Source: Limimaricola cinnabarinus (GTDB taxonomy: Bacteria > Pseudomonadota > Alphaproteobacteria > Rhodobacterales > Rhodobacteraceae). From it: DNA of 64,000 bases. Position 1 is the first letter of the stretch. Each line of letters begins with the position of its first letter. The stretch spans positions 1 through 64,000 of the forward strand of contig NZ_KZ304962.1 of the NCBI RefSeq assembly GCF_002723615.1, read 5' to 3'. The notes beneath the pieces are model-generated. The model was not told the DNA's origin. It made no database searches and saw only the letters and a list, made by a program, of their open reading frames with translations. The position numbers and the translations under genes are program-made. Positions 55,018 to 62,868 of the stretch are shown here, one piece after another.

Positions 55018-55349
55018 CTCCACAAAGCGCACGTCGCGGGCGCGGCCCGCTTTCGGATCGCCCCCGGGTTGCCCGGGGCAGTCCTCCCTCACGAAAGCGT
55101 ATGAAGCATTTTGACTTACGTCAATCATGCTCGGGCAAGAGCCGTGAAGGGCGCGCGGCCGATGGGGTGATGGGAAGGGGGGTCGCCATGCCGGGGCGAT
55201 GGCCCGAGGCAGGCGGCGTGGCCGCGAAAGGCGGCGCGGCGGCCATCCCGGCAAGACGGGGCGGGAATGCCGGGGGGCGTGTCTTGAGCGAGGCGTCCCG
55301 CGCCCCAAGGCCGGTTCGGCCATGGGCGCGGGCGCCAAAGAGCGGTGGC
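55018..55349. other. Intergenic region with the promoter remnant of the eroded transporter operon
   Basis: About 330 bases with no gene. On the minus strand it holds the operator at 55111-55128, a GAGGGAGGAC ribosome-binding-like site and a CCCCGGG/CCCGGGG hairpin, but no start codon leads into an intact gene. The reading after it is not homologous to a sugar-binding protein N-terminus, so the first gene of the old operon has been lost. Confidence 0.6.
55111..55128. promoter_or_regulatory. Second copy of the LacI-type operator, before the transporter remnant
   Basis: TTGACTTACGTCAATCAT matches the xylA operator at 13 of 18 positions, including the TTGA arm, the central TACGT and AATCA. It lies upstream of the pseudogenes on the minus strand. 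It is evidence that the xyl regulator once controlled this transcription unit too. Confidence 0.65.
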
Positions 55350-55628
55350 TCAGAGCGTGGCGGCGGCCGGGCCGGAGCCCTGCTGCGGCGCCGCAAGCGG
55401 CATCTCCGCGATCACGTCGGCATCCGCGCCCAGCTCACGGCGGGCATCGGCCACGATCCGCTCCGCCTCCTCGATCGTGTCCGCGGGCTTGCGCCACAGG
55501 AACTCCGTTCCGTCCTTGTCGCGCCGCCGGGCGACGACGTCGTATTCGGTGGCGGCCTGTGGCCCGGAGCGGAGGCGAAGCCCGGTATCGGTGCATTGCA
55601 GCGGAACGATCTCGATCGAGTGGGTCAT
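55350..55628 (-). CDS. Hypothetical protein, 92 aa
   Basis: A small soluble protein beginning MTHSIEIVPLQCTDTG. The middle VVARRRDKDGTEFLWRKPADTIEEAERIVADARREL has a beta-strand/helix look, and the tail is Ala/Pro-rich. No family is recognised. It is the only intact gene between the xyl remnant and tRNA-Arg. Confidence 0.6.
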   Translation of the reverse strand: MTHSIEIVPLQCTDTGLRLRSGPQAATEYDVVARRRDKDGTEFLWRKPADTIEEAERIVADARRELGADADVIAEMPLAAPQQGSGPAAATL

Positions 55629-55837
55629 TGACTTGTCGCGTGTTGTTTCGGATGCCGCCCTCTTAGCGCAACGGGCGCCTGCATGTAACCGCTTGGCGCC
55701 AGAAGGCCGCGGGCGCTGTGTCCTGCGCCGTTCGCCTGCAATTGCCGGGTTGAGTCGCCCCGCGAATTTGCGCATCTTCGCGCCGACTCGTCAGAGTCGC
55801 CCCCGGCGCGCGGTTTCGGCCCCGAGCCGGCCTTCGC

Positions 55838-55914
55838 GGTCCCATAGCTCAACTGGATAGAGCAGCTGACTTCTAATCAGCAGGTTCGGGGTTCGAGTCC
55901 TCGTGGGATCGCCA
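55838..55914 (+). tRNA. tRNA-Arg (anticodon TCT)
   Basis: A 77-nt cloverleaf with encoded CCA. Acceptor GGTCCCA pairs with TGGGATC (one G-T pair), the D arm is GCTCAACTGGATAGAGC, the anticodon stem CTGA/TCAG holds loop CTTCTAA, and the T arm is CGGGGTTCGAGTCCTCG. It decodes AGA, a rare codon in this genome. AT-rich DNA and broken genes follow its 3' end. Confidence 0.96.
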
Positions 55915-55964
55915 TGGGCCGTTTTCCTCTTTCGCAACTTATTGATAGTAATTGGTCTTTTGGC

Positions 55965-56392
55965 GTGTGTTTACAGCCGGTTCGGCGGTGTCTACAACTC
56001 GTCACCCCCGCCGCGCTGCTGGCGCTCGGCGCTGCCTGTGCCATGACCGCGGGGCCGGTGGGCGGGAACGGGGCGCGCGTTGCGGATCACTTCGAAGGCC
56101 GCGTCACGCAGGTCACGGCGCCGCTGACCTTTCGGCTCGTTTGCTGCGAGACGCTGCTGGGCCTTGCCGATCTGGCGCCGGTCGATGCCACCCCCGCCAC
56201 GGCCCAAAAGCTGCGCGCGGCGCTTCTGGGGCAGGTTCTGTCCTGCACGACCGGCAGCGGGCTGACCGAGGCGGGGGGCGGCGCGTGCGCTGCCTCGACG
56301 CGAATGGCACGCCGCTCTCAAGGCGGCTGGCAAGGTTCGGCCTGGCCGAGAGGCGATGCGACAGCGGTGCCGCCACGCGCGACGCCTGCTGA
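55965..56392 (+). pseudogene. Frameshifted secreted protein, loosely nuclease (SNase)-like
   Basis: The first part has a hydrophobic signal-like segment (LVTPAALLALGAACAMTA), then GRVTQVTAPLTFRL, LGLADLAPVDATPATAQKLRAALLGQVLSCT. After the G-rich tract near 56273-56279 the sensible reading moves to another frame: VRCLDANGTPLSRRLARFGLAERRC and a stop. The joined product of about 140 aa resembles secreted thermonuclease-like proteins, but the match is weak. A one-base change in the G run, natural or a sequencing error, would explain it. No good start codon is seen; the ATG at 55914 lies in the tRNA. Confidence 0.4.
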
Positions 56393-56455
56393 GACGAAAG
56401 CGGCGCGGGGCGGTCCCGTGCCGGGGTGAGAGCGGCGCAATTCGGAGCGGCGTCA

Positions 56456-56802
56456 AGGGCACGCCCGAGCGGGCGCTGCTCTACTGGGGCGGCCTGATCG
56501 GCATCGAGATCGACGACCCGCTCACCGGGATGGAGGGGGATGACGCGATCTACGGCCTGCAGGACAACGACAGGCTGCTCGGTCTGGCGGGCAACGACAT
56601 CCTCGCCGGGCACGAGGACAACGACCGGCTGGTCCGCGGGCCGGGCAATGATGCCGCGCGCGGCGGCGCGCGGCGCGACCTGCGCCGCAACCACATGGCG
56701 CAGGAGGGCGAGGATGTGCGCATCGATGACGGCGCGGGCATGGTGATCATGTTGCGCGACCTGGCCCTCGGCGATCTGCACGCGCGCGACGTCCAGTTCT
56801 GA
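56456..56802 (+). pseudogene. Degenerate C-terminal fragment of an RTX (calcium-binding repeat) protein
   Basis: The reading contains three or four worn nonapeptide repeats (GMEGDDAIYGLQDNDRLLGLAGNDILAG, then HEDNDRL and GPGNDAARGGA). It ends with DVRIDDGAGMVIMLRDLALGDLHARDVQF, the usual C-terminal secretion-end pattern of RTX proteins (GxGxxIxLxGVxLxDLxxxDF). The N-terminal part is missing and the repeats are mutated at the GGxGxD core, so it is unlikely to bind calcium well. The 5' boundary is approximate. Confidence 0.6.
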
Positions 56803-56860
56803 GCGCCACGAGGCGCGGCGCCCCCGAAAATCCTTCGGGCGCCGCGCCGATGGGGCGGGG

Positions 56861-57076
56861 TCAGTCGGCCTTTCTTTGCAGCCGGGCCGCGCGCAGGGCG
56901 GCGATCTTGGCGGTGCGGGCCTCGGTCTCGGCGTCGAGGATGGCGCGGGCGGCGCGGGTGGTGATGTCGCCCTTGGTTTCGGCGACGGGCGCCGGGGCGG
57001 GCCGGGCGGGGGCGGCGCCATTCGCCTGGGACATGCGGGCTTCGAGGTTGGCGAAGGTCAATTCGAGGGCGTTCAT
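56861..57076 (-). CDS. Hypothetical protein, 71 aa
   Basis: A short protein starting MNALELTFANLEARM. It has a Pro/Ala linker (APARPAPAPVAETKG) and a charged helix (ILDAETEARTAKIAALRAARL) at the C-terminus. GACAGATC precedes the ATG; the RBS is weak. No family is recognised; the short N-terminal helix plus C-terminal helix suggests a protein-protein adaptor. Confidence 0.5.
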   Translation of the reverse strand: MNALELTFANLEARMSQANGAAPARPAPAPVAETKGDITTRAARAILDAETEARTAKIAALRAARLQRKAD

Positions 57077-57087
57077 GATCTGTCCTT

Positions 57088-57125
57088 TGTCGGGGCACGG
57101 TGTCGGGGCACGGTGTCGGGGCACG
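57088..57125. repeat. Three tandem copies of a 13-bp unit (TGTCGGGGCACGG)
   Basis: Units at 57088-57100, 57101-57113 and 57114-57125 (the last lacks one G) are identical. They lie 12 bases upstream of the 71-aa gene on the minus strand. They look like a slippage array; they could affect that gene's promoter spacing. Confidence 0.75.
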
Positions 57126-57331
57126 TTCGGACCATTGCGTCGGGGTCGGCGCGCCGCCTGTGCCGTTGCGATAGAAGCTATGTCGCCACCGTCATCCGGC
57201 AAGGTGCCGCGAGGTGCGGCATTGCGCATCATGCCGCGCGGGGGTGCGAAAGGGGCTGTGGCGGCGCGGCGGGGCGGTGTAGACCAAGCCCCGAGGATCG
57301 GCATCAAGACCAACCCATGAGGACAGAGCAG

Positions 57332-58066
57332 ATGATGACACGGGCAATCGGCATGGCGGGGCTTTCGGCGGCCTTTGGCCTCGCGGCGGCGGCCGCATCG
57401 GCGCAGGGGCTGGCGGGCGGCACGCTCGCGCTCGAAACCTCCGCCTTCTTCGAAGAGGGCGCGATCGGCCATACCAGCTATTCGGGCGGGCTTCAGTTCG
57501 ACATCGGGCTGGGCTTCGGCGCGGCGATCGACCTGGCCTCCTATGGCTTTTCGGGCTTCGGGGCCGATGGCAGCAATGCGACGCTGCACGCGCTTTACGA
57601 TTTCGGCCCCTATGTGATGGGCCTCGACGGCGCGGTGGTCGGGGCCTTCATCGGGCGCGACGGCTACGAGGAGGGCGACGCGGAGATCCTTGGCGTCGAG
57701 GCTGCCGCATCGGTCTTCGGCCTGCGTGCGGAGGGCTATCTCGTCCGCCATGACGGCACGCGGGGGCAGGCCGACGTGGCCGGTCTTTCGGCGCGCTACG
57801 AGATCACGCCCGCGATCTTCGCCACGGGCGGGGTCGGCTATGCCGATGCCGATGAGGGCGCGCTGACCCGCATGGCGCTGGGCGGCGGCTACCGGATCGA
57901 GGGCGGCCCGCGGCTCTGGGGCGAGCTGGGCCGGATCGAGGCCGAGGACGAGGCCTTCGGCGGCGACGAGACCTTTCTCGCCATCGGCGCGGAGATCGGC
58001 TTCGGCCCGCTGTCGGGCACCAGCTTCGGCACGCGCAGCCTGTTCGACGTGGTGCCGGGGCTCTAG
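57332..58066 (+). CDS. Predicted outer-membrane/porin-like protein
   Basis: A 244-aa protein with a signal peptide (about 1-26, ending ASA). The mature part alternates short Gly- and aromatic-rich strands (YSGGLQFDIGLGFGAAIDL, ATLHALYDFGPYVMGLDG, GLSARYEITPAIFATGGVGYA), as in small beta-barrels. No C-terminal Phe is present (ends VVPGL), so the barrel call is tentative. The start is the ATG with GAGGACAG upstream; an ATG five codons earlier lacks an RBS. Confidence 0.65.
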   Translation: MMTRAIGMAGLSAAFGLAAAAASAQGLAGGTLALETSAFFEEGAIGHTSYSGGLQFDIGLGFGAAIDLASYGFSGFGADGSNATLHALYDFGPYVMGLDGAVVGAFIGRDGYEEGDAEILGVEAAASVFGLRAEGYLVRHDGTRGQADVAGLSARYEITPAIFATGGVGYADADEGALTRMALGGGYRIEGGPRLWGELGRIEAEDEAFGGDETFLAIGAEIGFGPLSGTSFGTRSLFDVVPGL

Positions 58067-58860
58067 GCCCCGCCCGAGAGCCCGAGCGCGCGCAGTTGCG
58101 CGCAGACGAGAGCGGCCCAGTCCTCGGGCCGCTCCATCGGGGGCAAGTGCCCGGCGCGGCGCAGGATCTCGAAGCGCGCGCCGGGGATCAGCTCCACCGT
58201 CTCGCGCATGAGATCGGTGGGCACCGAGCGGTCCTCGGCGCCCGCGATGCCCAGCACCGGCAGGCGCAGCCCCGAGACCGGGGTCCACAGATCGGTGCCC
58301 GAGACGGCGGCGCAGCCGCCGAGATAGCCCTCCAGCTGCGTGCCCCCCAGCATCCGCCGCGCCCGCCCCGCCGCCGAGCCGTGGCGCGCGTCGCGCCCGA
58401 GCCAGCGGTCGAGCACCGTCTCGACCTGTGCCGCGAGCCCGTCGCGCCGGATCGTGGCGATGCGGTCCTCCCAGATCCTGGGCGTGCCGATCTTGGCCGC
58501 GGTGTTCGACAGGATCAGCGCGCGCACGAGGTCGAGCCGCTTGACCGCCAGCCCCTGCGCCACCATGCCGCCCAGCGACAGCCCCGCCACCACCGTCTCG
58601 CGCAGGCCATGCGCCTCGATCACCGCCTCGGCATCCGAAACCATCTGCCCCATGGAGTAGGGCGCGGGCGGCACGTCCGAGCCGCCATGGCCGCGCAGAT
58701 CGTAGCGCAGCGCGCGGATGTCGCCGGGCAGCAGCGGCAGCACCGCGTCCCACAGCGTCATGTCCATCCCGAGCCCGTGCAGAAGCACCAGCGCGGGCGC
58801 GCCCTCGGGCCCCTCGATCCGGGTGGCGAGCCGGCAGCCATCGCGCGCCCCGACGATCAC
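58063..58860 (-). CDS. Alpha/beta hydrolase, 3-oxoadipate enol-lactonase-like
   Basis: A 265-aa alpha/beta hydrolase close to PcaD. The oxyanion-hole segment is LLHGLGMD, nucleophile elbow GLSLGGM (Ser), Asp in GAEDRSVP and His in RRAGHLPPME. It is last in a four-gene minus-strand unit; its start overlaps the dehydratase stop as ATGA. No other beta-ketoadipate genes are near, so a true enol-lactonase role is uncertain. Confidence 0.85.
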   Translation of the reverse strand: MIVGARDGCRLATRIEGPEGAPALVLLHGLGMDMTLWDAVLPLLPGDIRALRYDLRGHGGSDVPPAPYSMGQMVSDAEAVIEAHGLRETVVAGLSLGGMVAQGLAVKRLDLVRALILSNTAAKIGTPRIWEDRIATIRRDGLAAQVETVLDRWLGRDARHGSAAGRARRMLGGTQLEGYLGGCAAVSGTDLWTPVSGLRLPVLGIAGAEDRSVPTDLMRETVELIPGARFEILRRAGHLPPMERPEDWAALVCAQLRALGLSGGA

Positions 58861-59831
58861 CGGGCCGTCTCCAGCGCGCGGGCGAAGAGCGGCCCGTCGA
58901 CATTGCCGCCCGTCGCCACCGCGATCACTGCCTCGCCCTCGATCTCGCCGGGGTGAAACAGCGCCGCGGCCAGCGCCACCGCGCCGCCCGGCTCGATCAC
59001 GATCTTCAGGTGCCGGAAGGCCAGCGCCATGGCGCGCAGCACCTCCTCCTCGGTCACCACGAGGCCGGGCCCGGCGAGGCGGCGCAGGATCGGAAAGGTG
59101 ATGTCGCCCGGCTGCGGCGTGACGATGGCGTCGCAGATCGAGCCGTTCAGCCGGGCGTTGCGGCGGATCTCGCCCGCGGCGAGGCTGCGGGCCGTGTCGT
59201 CGAAGCCCTCGGGCTCTGTAGTGCGCAGCCGCATCTTCGGGGCCTGCGCCTCAAGCGCCAGCGCGATGCCCGCGCTGAGCCCGCCGCCACCGCAGCAGAC
59301 CAGCACCTCCGCTTCGCTCACGCCGAGCTCCGACGCCTGCTCGGCGATCTCCAGCCCGGTGGTGCCCTGACCCGCGATCACCAGCGGCGCGTCGAAGGGC
59401 TTGATCAGCGTCAGCCCGCGTTCCTCGGCCAGCGCCGCGCCCATGGCGTCGCGGTCGTCGGTCTCGCGGTCGAAGGGCACGACCTCCGCGCCCAGCGCCC
59501 TCGTCCCGTCGATCTTGGCCTGCGGCGCGTCCTTGGGCATCAGGATCACCGCCGGGATGCCGTGTTCGCGCGCGGCATGGGCCACGCCCTGCGCGTGGTT
59601 GCCCGAGGAAAAGGCGATGACGCCGCGCGCGCGGATGTCTTCGGGGAGGGCCGAGACGGCGGACCAGCCGCCGCGCGCCTTGAAGGAGCCGGTGACTTGC
59701 AGGCACTCGGCCTTCACCAGCAAGGGGCGGCCTGCCATGCGGTCGAGCGCGGGGGCCCTGAGAAGCGGCGTGCGCCGCAGCCTGTCGCCGATGCGGGCGC
59801 GTGCCGCGCGGATCATCTCGATATCGCTCAA
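58857..59831 (-). CDS. Threonine/serine dehydratase-like PLP enzyme
   Basis: A 324-aa fold-type II PLP enzyme of the threonine ammonia-lyase/serine racemase group. The PLP Lys lies in QVTGSFKARGG; the Asn in AFSSGNHAQGVA; the phosphate-binding glycine loop is CCGGGGLSAG. No C-terminal regulatory domain is present, so it is a catabolic or short biosynthetic type. Hydroxyectoine/ectoine-type dehydratases share this form. A TTG start is preferred: it overlaps the upstream TGA (TTGA) with GGAGGACGGGC before it; the ATG 27 bases upstream would extend into the hydrolase gene. Confidence 0.83.
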   Translation of the reverse strand: MSDIEMIRAARARIGDRLRRTPLLRAPALDRMAGRPLLVKAECLQVTGSFKARGGWSAVSALPEDIRARGVIAFSSGNHAQGVAHAAREHGIPAVILMPKDAPQAKIDGTRALGAEVVPFDRETDDRDAMGAALAEERGLTLIKPFDAPLVIAGQGTTGLEIAEQASELGVSEAEVLVCCGGGGLSAGIALALEAQAPKMRLRTTEPEGFDDTARSLAAGEIRRNARLNGSICDAIVTPQPGDITFPILRRLAGPGLVVTEEEVLRAMALAFRHLKIVIEPGGAVALAAALFHPGEIEGEAVIAVATGGNVDGPLFARALETAR

Positions 59832-60670
59832 AGCCCGTCCTCCATGGCCGACCGGCACTTCGCCAGCCAGCCCTGCAATGCCGCGAGGGATCGGGCCTCG
59901 TCAAGAAAGGGCACATGGCCGCGGCCCGGCACGTCGGCAAAGATCATGCCGGGGTTGCGGCGGCGCATCTCACCCGCTGTCTCTCGGGTCAGCAGTTCGG
60001 AATTCGCGCCCCGGATCAGCGCCACGGGCAGGCCCGAGAGCGCATCGAAGAGCGGCCACAGATCGGGCGCGGGCTGCACCGCGCCGCCCAGCACCGCCTC
60101 GCGCAGAGCCGGGTCGTAGCGCAGCTCGAGCCCGTCAGGCGTCTGCTCGTAATGCGCGCGCACCTCCGCCAGCCAGCGGTCATGCGGCACGTCCTCGAAG
60201 CCGGTCCATGTCCTGGCGCGAAAGCGTGCGGCCTCTTCCCATGTCCTCTGCGCGGGACGCCGCCCGAGATAGCCCTTGATCGTCTCCAGCCCCGCGGGCG
60301 CGATCTCGGGGCCGATGTCGTTGAGCGCCACGCCGATCAGCCGCCGCTTCGCGCTGGCGGCGAGCGCCATGGCGATCAGCCCGCCGCGCGAGGTGCCTAG
60401 GATCGCGGCGCGCTCCAGCCGCAAGTGATCCATCAGCGCCAGCACGTCGCGCGCCTCCTGTCCCACCGTGTAGCTCGCCGGATCGGCCCGATCCGACCGC
60501 CCCCGGCCGCGGTAATCGGGCCGGATCAGCCGGACGCCGCCCAGATGCGGCGCGACATGGTCGAAATCGGCGGCGTTGCGCGACAGGCCGGGCAGGCACA
60601 GAAGCGGCAGGCCCTCGCCCTCGTCGAGGTAATGCAGCCCGACGCCGTCTTCCGCCGCAAAGCGCGGCAT
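59828..60670 (-). CDS. Alpha/beta hydrolase
   Basis: A 280-aa alpha/beta hydrolase. Oxyanion-hole segment is CLPGLSRNAADF, the Arg/Asp-rich loop is RPDYRGRGRSDRAD, the nucleophile elbow is GTSRGGL (Ser), and the catalytic His is in GRGHVPFLDE. The substrate is unknown. The start MPRFAAEDG overlaps the HAD stop as TGATG, and its own stop overlaps the dehydratase start, so translation is coupled through the operon. Confidence 0.86.
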   Translation of the reverse strand: MPRFAAEDGVGLHYLDEGEGLPLLCLPGLSRNAADFDHVAPHLGGVRLIRPDYRGRGRSDRADPASYTVGQEARDVLALMDHLRLERAAILGTSRGGLIAMALAASAKRRLIGVALNDIGPEIAPAGLETIKGYLGRRPAQRTWEEAARFRARTWTGFEDVPHDRWLAEVRAHYEQTPDGLELRYDPALREAVLGGAVQPAPDLWPLFDALSGLPVALIRGANSELLTRETAGEMRRRNPGMIFADVPGRGHVPFLDEARSLAALQGWLAKCRSAMEDGL

Positions 60671-61347
60671 CAGGCGAAGCCCGCGATACGGGTCAGGTCG
60701 GGCAGCACATGGGTCGGGCGCGACCAGAGCCTGTCGCGCGGCTCCTCGTTGCGGTTCACCCATGCGGTGATGAAGCCGTAGCCCGTGGCCCCCGCGATGT
60801 CCCAGAAGTTCGAGCTGACGAAGAGCACCTCGTTCCTGGTGCAGCCGAAATGCTGGCCGACGAGGTCGTAGACCCGCGCATCGGGCTTGTAGACCCCGGC
60901 GGCCTCGGCCGAGAGCACCGCGTCGAGGCTGCCGCCGATGCCGGCGCTCTCAACGGCGCGGTCGAGCATCTGCGGCGCGCCGTTCGACAGGATCGCGACG
61001 TTGCGGCCCTTGGATTTGAGGTCGGCCAGCACCTCGCGCGCTTCGGGAAAGGCGGGCAGCGTGTCGTAGAGCGCCAGGAGCCGCGCGCGCAGGTCGGGGT
61101 CAGGCAGCCCGGATTTTTCGAGCGCATAGGTCAGCGCGTCGGCGGTGACATGGCCGAAATCGATGTGGTGGCCCGCGATGCTGCGCAGCCATGTGTATTC
61201 GAGCTGCTTGGTGCGCCAGTCGCGCGAGACCTGCTCCCAGCTTTCGGCCAGCGCCTCGCCGCCCGGCTCGGCGCTGGCGATGCGGGCCGCGCCGGCGACG
61301 TCGAAGATCGTGCCGTAGGCGTCGAAGACGATGGTGCTGATGGTCAT
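60670..61347 (-). CDS. Haloacid dehalogenase, type II
   Basis: A 225-aa HAD-superfamily enzyme of the (S)-2-haloacid dehalogenase type. Nucleophile motif I is FDAYGTIFDV (Asp10 region), motif II is LSNGAPQML (Ser/Asn), the Lys is in GVYKPDARVYD, and motif IV is FVSSNFWDIAGA. The DAYGT form, with SSNxWD, is the dehalogenase mark that separates it from phosphatases. It leads the four-gene operon of small-molecule hydrolases. Confidence 0.9.
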   Translation of the reverse strand: MTISTIVFDAYGTIFDVAGAARIASAEPGGEALAESWEQVSRDWRTKQLEYTWLRSIAGHHIDFGHVTADALTYALEKSGLPDPDLRARLLALYDTLPAFPEAREVLADLKSKGRNVAILSNGAPQMLDRAVESAGIGGSLDAVLSAEAAGVYKPDARVYDLVGQHFGCTRNEVLFVSSNFWDIAGATGYGFITAWVNRNEEPRDRLWSRPTHVLPDLTRIAGFA

Positions 61348-61524
61348 GAAATCCCCCTGTGGTGGCGAGGCTGGCATGCCTCGTGTCCCAGTGAAAGGCT
61401 TCTGGGGGCGATCGGGTTGCGAATTGGGCGCAGTCTTCCTACCTAGGGGGGGACAGACGAGGAGCACCCGCCAGACGCGGCCTCCGGAAATTCACCCCCA
61501 CGATCCCAGTTCAAGGAGAGGCTC

Positions 61525-61959
61525 ATGACGCAAGTCAAGCAGGGCGACACCGTGCGCATCCATTACACCGGCACTCTGAATGACGGCCAGACCTTCGATT
61601 CGAGCGAGGGCCGCGACCCGCTCGAATTCCAGGTCGGCTCGGGCCAGATCATTCCCGGTCTCGACAGCGCCATGCCCGGCATGGAAGTCGGCGAGAAGAA
61701 GACCGTCGAGGTCGCCTGCGACAACGCCTATGGCCAGCCCGACCCGAACGCCCGCCAGGCCGTGCCGCGCGATTCGATCCCGGCCGACATCCCGACCGAT
61801 CCGGGCACCCGCCTGCAGATGCAGACCCCGCAGGGCCAGGTCGTGCCGGTCACCGTGATCGAGGCCAATGAAGAGCAGGTCGTGCTCGATGCGAACCACC
61901 CGCTTGCCGGTCAGGACCTGACCTTCAATGTCGAGCTCGTGGGCGTCGACCCGGCCTGA
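61525..61959 (+). CDS. FKBP-type peptidyl-prolyl cis-trans isomerase, SlyD-like
   Basis: A 144-aa protein with the SlyD architecture: an FKBP half (GDTVRIHYTGTLNDGQTFDSSEG, GLDSAMPGMEVGEKKTV), then an insert-in-flap domain from about residue 70, and the return strand NHPLAGQDLTFNVELVGV. It lacks the His/Cys-rich metal-binding tail of E. coli SlyD. It aids protein folding in the cytoplasm. AAGGAGAGG gives a very strong RBS, which suggests high expression. Confidence 0.95.
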   Translation: MTQVKQGDTVRIHYTGTLNDGQTFDSSEGRDPLEFQVGSGQIIPGLDSAMPGMEVGEKKTVEVACDNAYGQPDPNARQAVPRDSIPADIPTDPGTRLQMQTPQGQVVPVTVIEANEEQVVLDANHPLAGQDLTFNVELVGVDPA

Positions 61960-61981
61960 TCTCGGGCTTCGAACATCCGGG

Positions 61982-62017
61982 AAAGGCCCCGGCAGCGTGC
62001 GCTGCCGGGGCCTTTTT
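61982..62017 (+). terminator. Intrinsic terminator of the FKBP gene
   Basis: A 15-bp perfect stem (AAAGGCCCCGGCAGC with GCTGCCGGGGCCTTT), loop GTGC and a run of five T. This is the clearest Rho-independent terminator in the window and fits a highly expressed single gene. Confidence 0.92.
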
Positions 62018-62055
62018 CATGTGACATCCCGACCCGTGGAGGCGAAGAAGGGGCC

Positions 62056-62379
62056 ATGCCGATCCTGCCGCTCTACCTCCTTGCCGCCCTGCTCGAAATC
62101 TCCGGCTGCTTCGCGGTCTGGGCCTGGTGGCGGGCAGGGGGCTCGGCGCTGTGGCTGATCCCCGGGGCCGCCGCGCTGGCGGGCTTTGCGCTGCTGCTGG
62201 CGCTCAGCCCCGCCGCCTTCGCGGGAAGGGCCTTCGCGGCCTATGGCGGGGTCTATATCGCGGCCTCTCTGGGCTGGCTCTGGATCGCGGAAGGCCAACG
62301 CCCCGACCGTTTCGACGCGGGCGGGGCGCTCCTATGCCTGATCGGCGCGGCGCTGATCCTCTGGGGGCCGCGCGGCTAG
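62056..62379 (+). CDS. YnfA family (UPF0060) membrane protein
   Basis: A 107-aa protein with four membrane segments. The family signature [17 protein letters not shown] is at residues 10-26, with [15 protein letters not shown] and the C-terminal [18 protein letters not shown]. YnfA proteins are small exporters related to the SMR group; their substrate is not settled. The final bases overlap the convergent VOC gene stop. Confidence 0.95.
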   Translation: MPILPLYLLAALLEISGCFAVWAWWRAGGSALWLIPGAAALAGFALLLALSPAAFAGRAFAAYGGVYIAASLGWLWIAEGQRPDRFDAGGALLCLIGAALILWGPRG

Positions 62380-62804
62380 TCTTTCTGTGCCGCCATCGCG
62401 GCCTGCATCTTTTCGGCGTCCATCCAGCCGGTCTCCAGCACGTTGCCGTCCGGGTCGCGGATGGTGCGGCCATACATGACATCGCCGTGCTCGACCGTCT
62501 TGCCGGTGTCGCTGCCGCCCTGCGCCACCGCCGCCTCGACGATGGCGTCGACCGCGTCGCGGCTCTCGCGCGGGATCGCCACCAGAACCCCGACCGTCTC
62601 GTGCGGATCGGCGACGGGGCCGGGGGCGAAGCCGGCGAAGGTTTCGCGGTCGAGCAGCATCAGGCAGACGCCATCGGTCACGCGGATGCAGGTGGTTTGA
62701 TCGCCGGTGAACTGCGCCACAACGGAAAAGCCCAAGCCCTCGTAGAAGGTGCGGGCGCGGGCGGCGTCCTTCACGGGCAGGTTGATGAAGACGTCCTGTG
62801 ACAT
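62376..62804 (-). CDS. VOC family protein (glyoxalase/bleomycin-resistance fold)
   Basis: A 142-aa vicinal-oxygen-chelate protein. It begins [26 protein letters not shown], with [19 protein letters not shown] in the middle and the closing [18 protein letters not shown]. One metal-site position is at the Glu of LETGW. The function cannot be named from the fold. The start MSQDVF has GGAAAGGCT... beyond it; a weak RBS. Confidence 0.88.
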   Translation of the reverse strand: MSQDVFINLPVKDAARARTFYEGLGFSVVAQFTGDQTTCIRVTDGVCLMLLDRETFAGFAPGPVADPHETVGVLVAIPRESRDAVDAIVEAAVAQGGSDTGKTVEHGDVMYGRTIRDPDGNVLETGWMDAEKMQAAMAAQKD

Positions 62805-62868
62805 GGAAAGGCTCGCGACAGGGGAAACCTGCCGCGAGCCTAAACCCGTTGCGCTTTCGCGCAAGTCT

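Noticed and set aside
55914-55916. ATG overlapping the last base of tRNA-Arg as start of the nuclease-like gene
   Set aside because: The codon begins in the CCA end of the tRNA and has no ribosome-binding site; tRNA processing would remove it.
58063-58860. Calling the last operon gene pcaD outright
   Set aside because: No other beta-ketoadipate genes adjoin it, and many alpha/beta hydrolases carry the same motifs.
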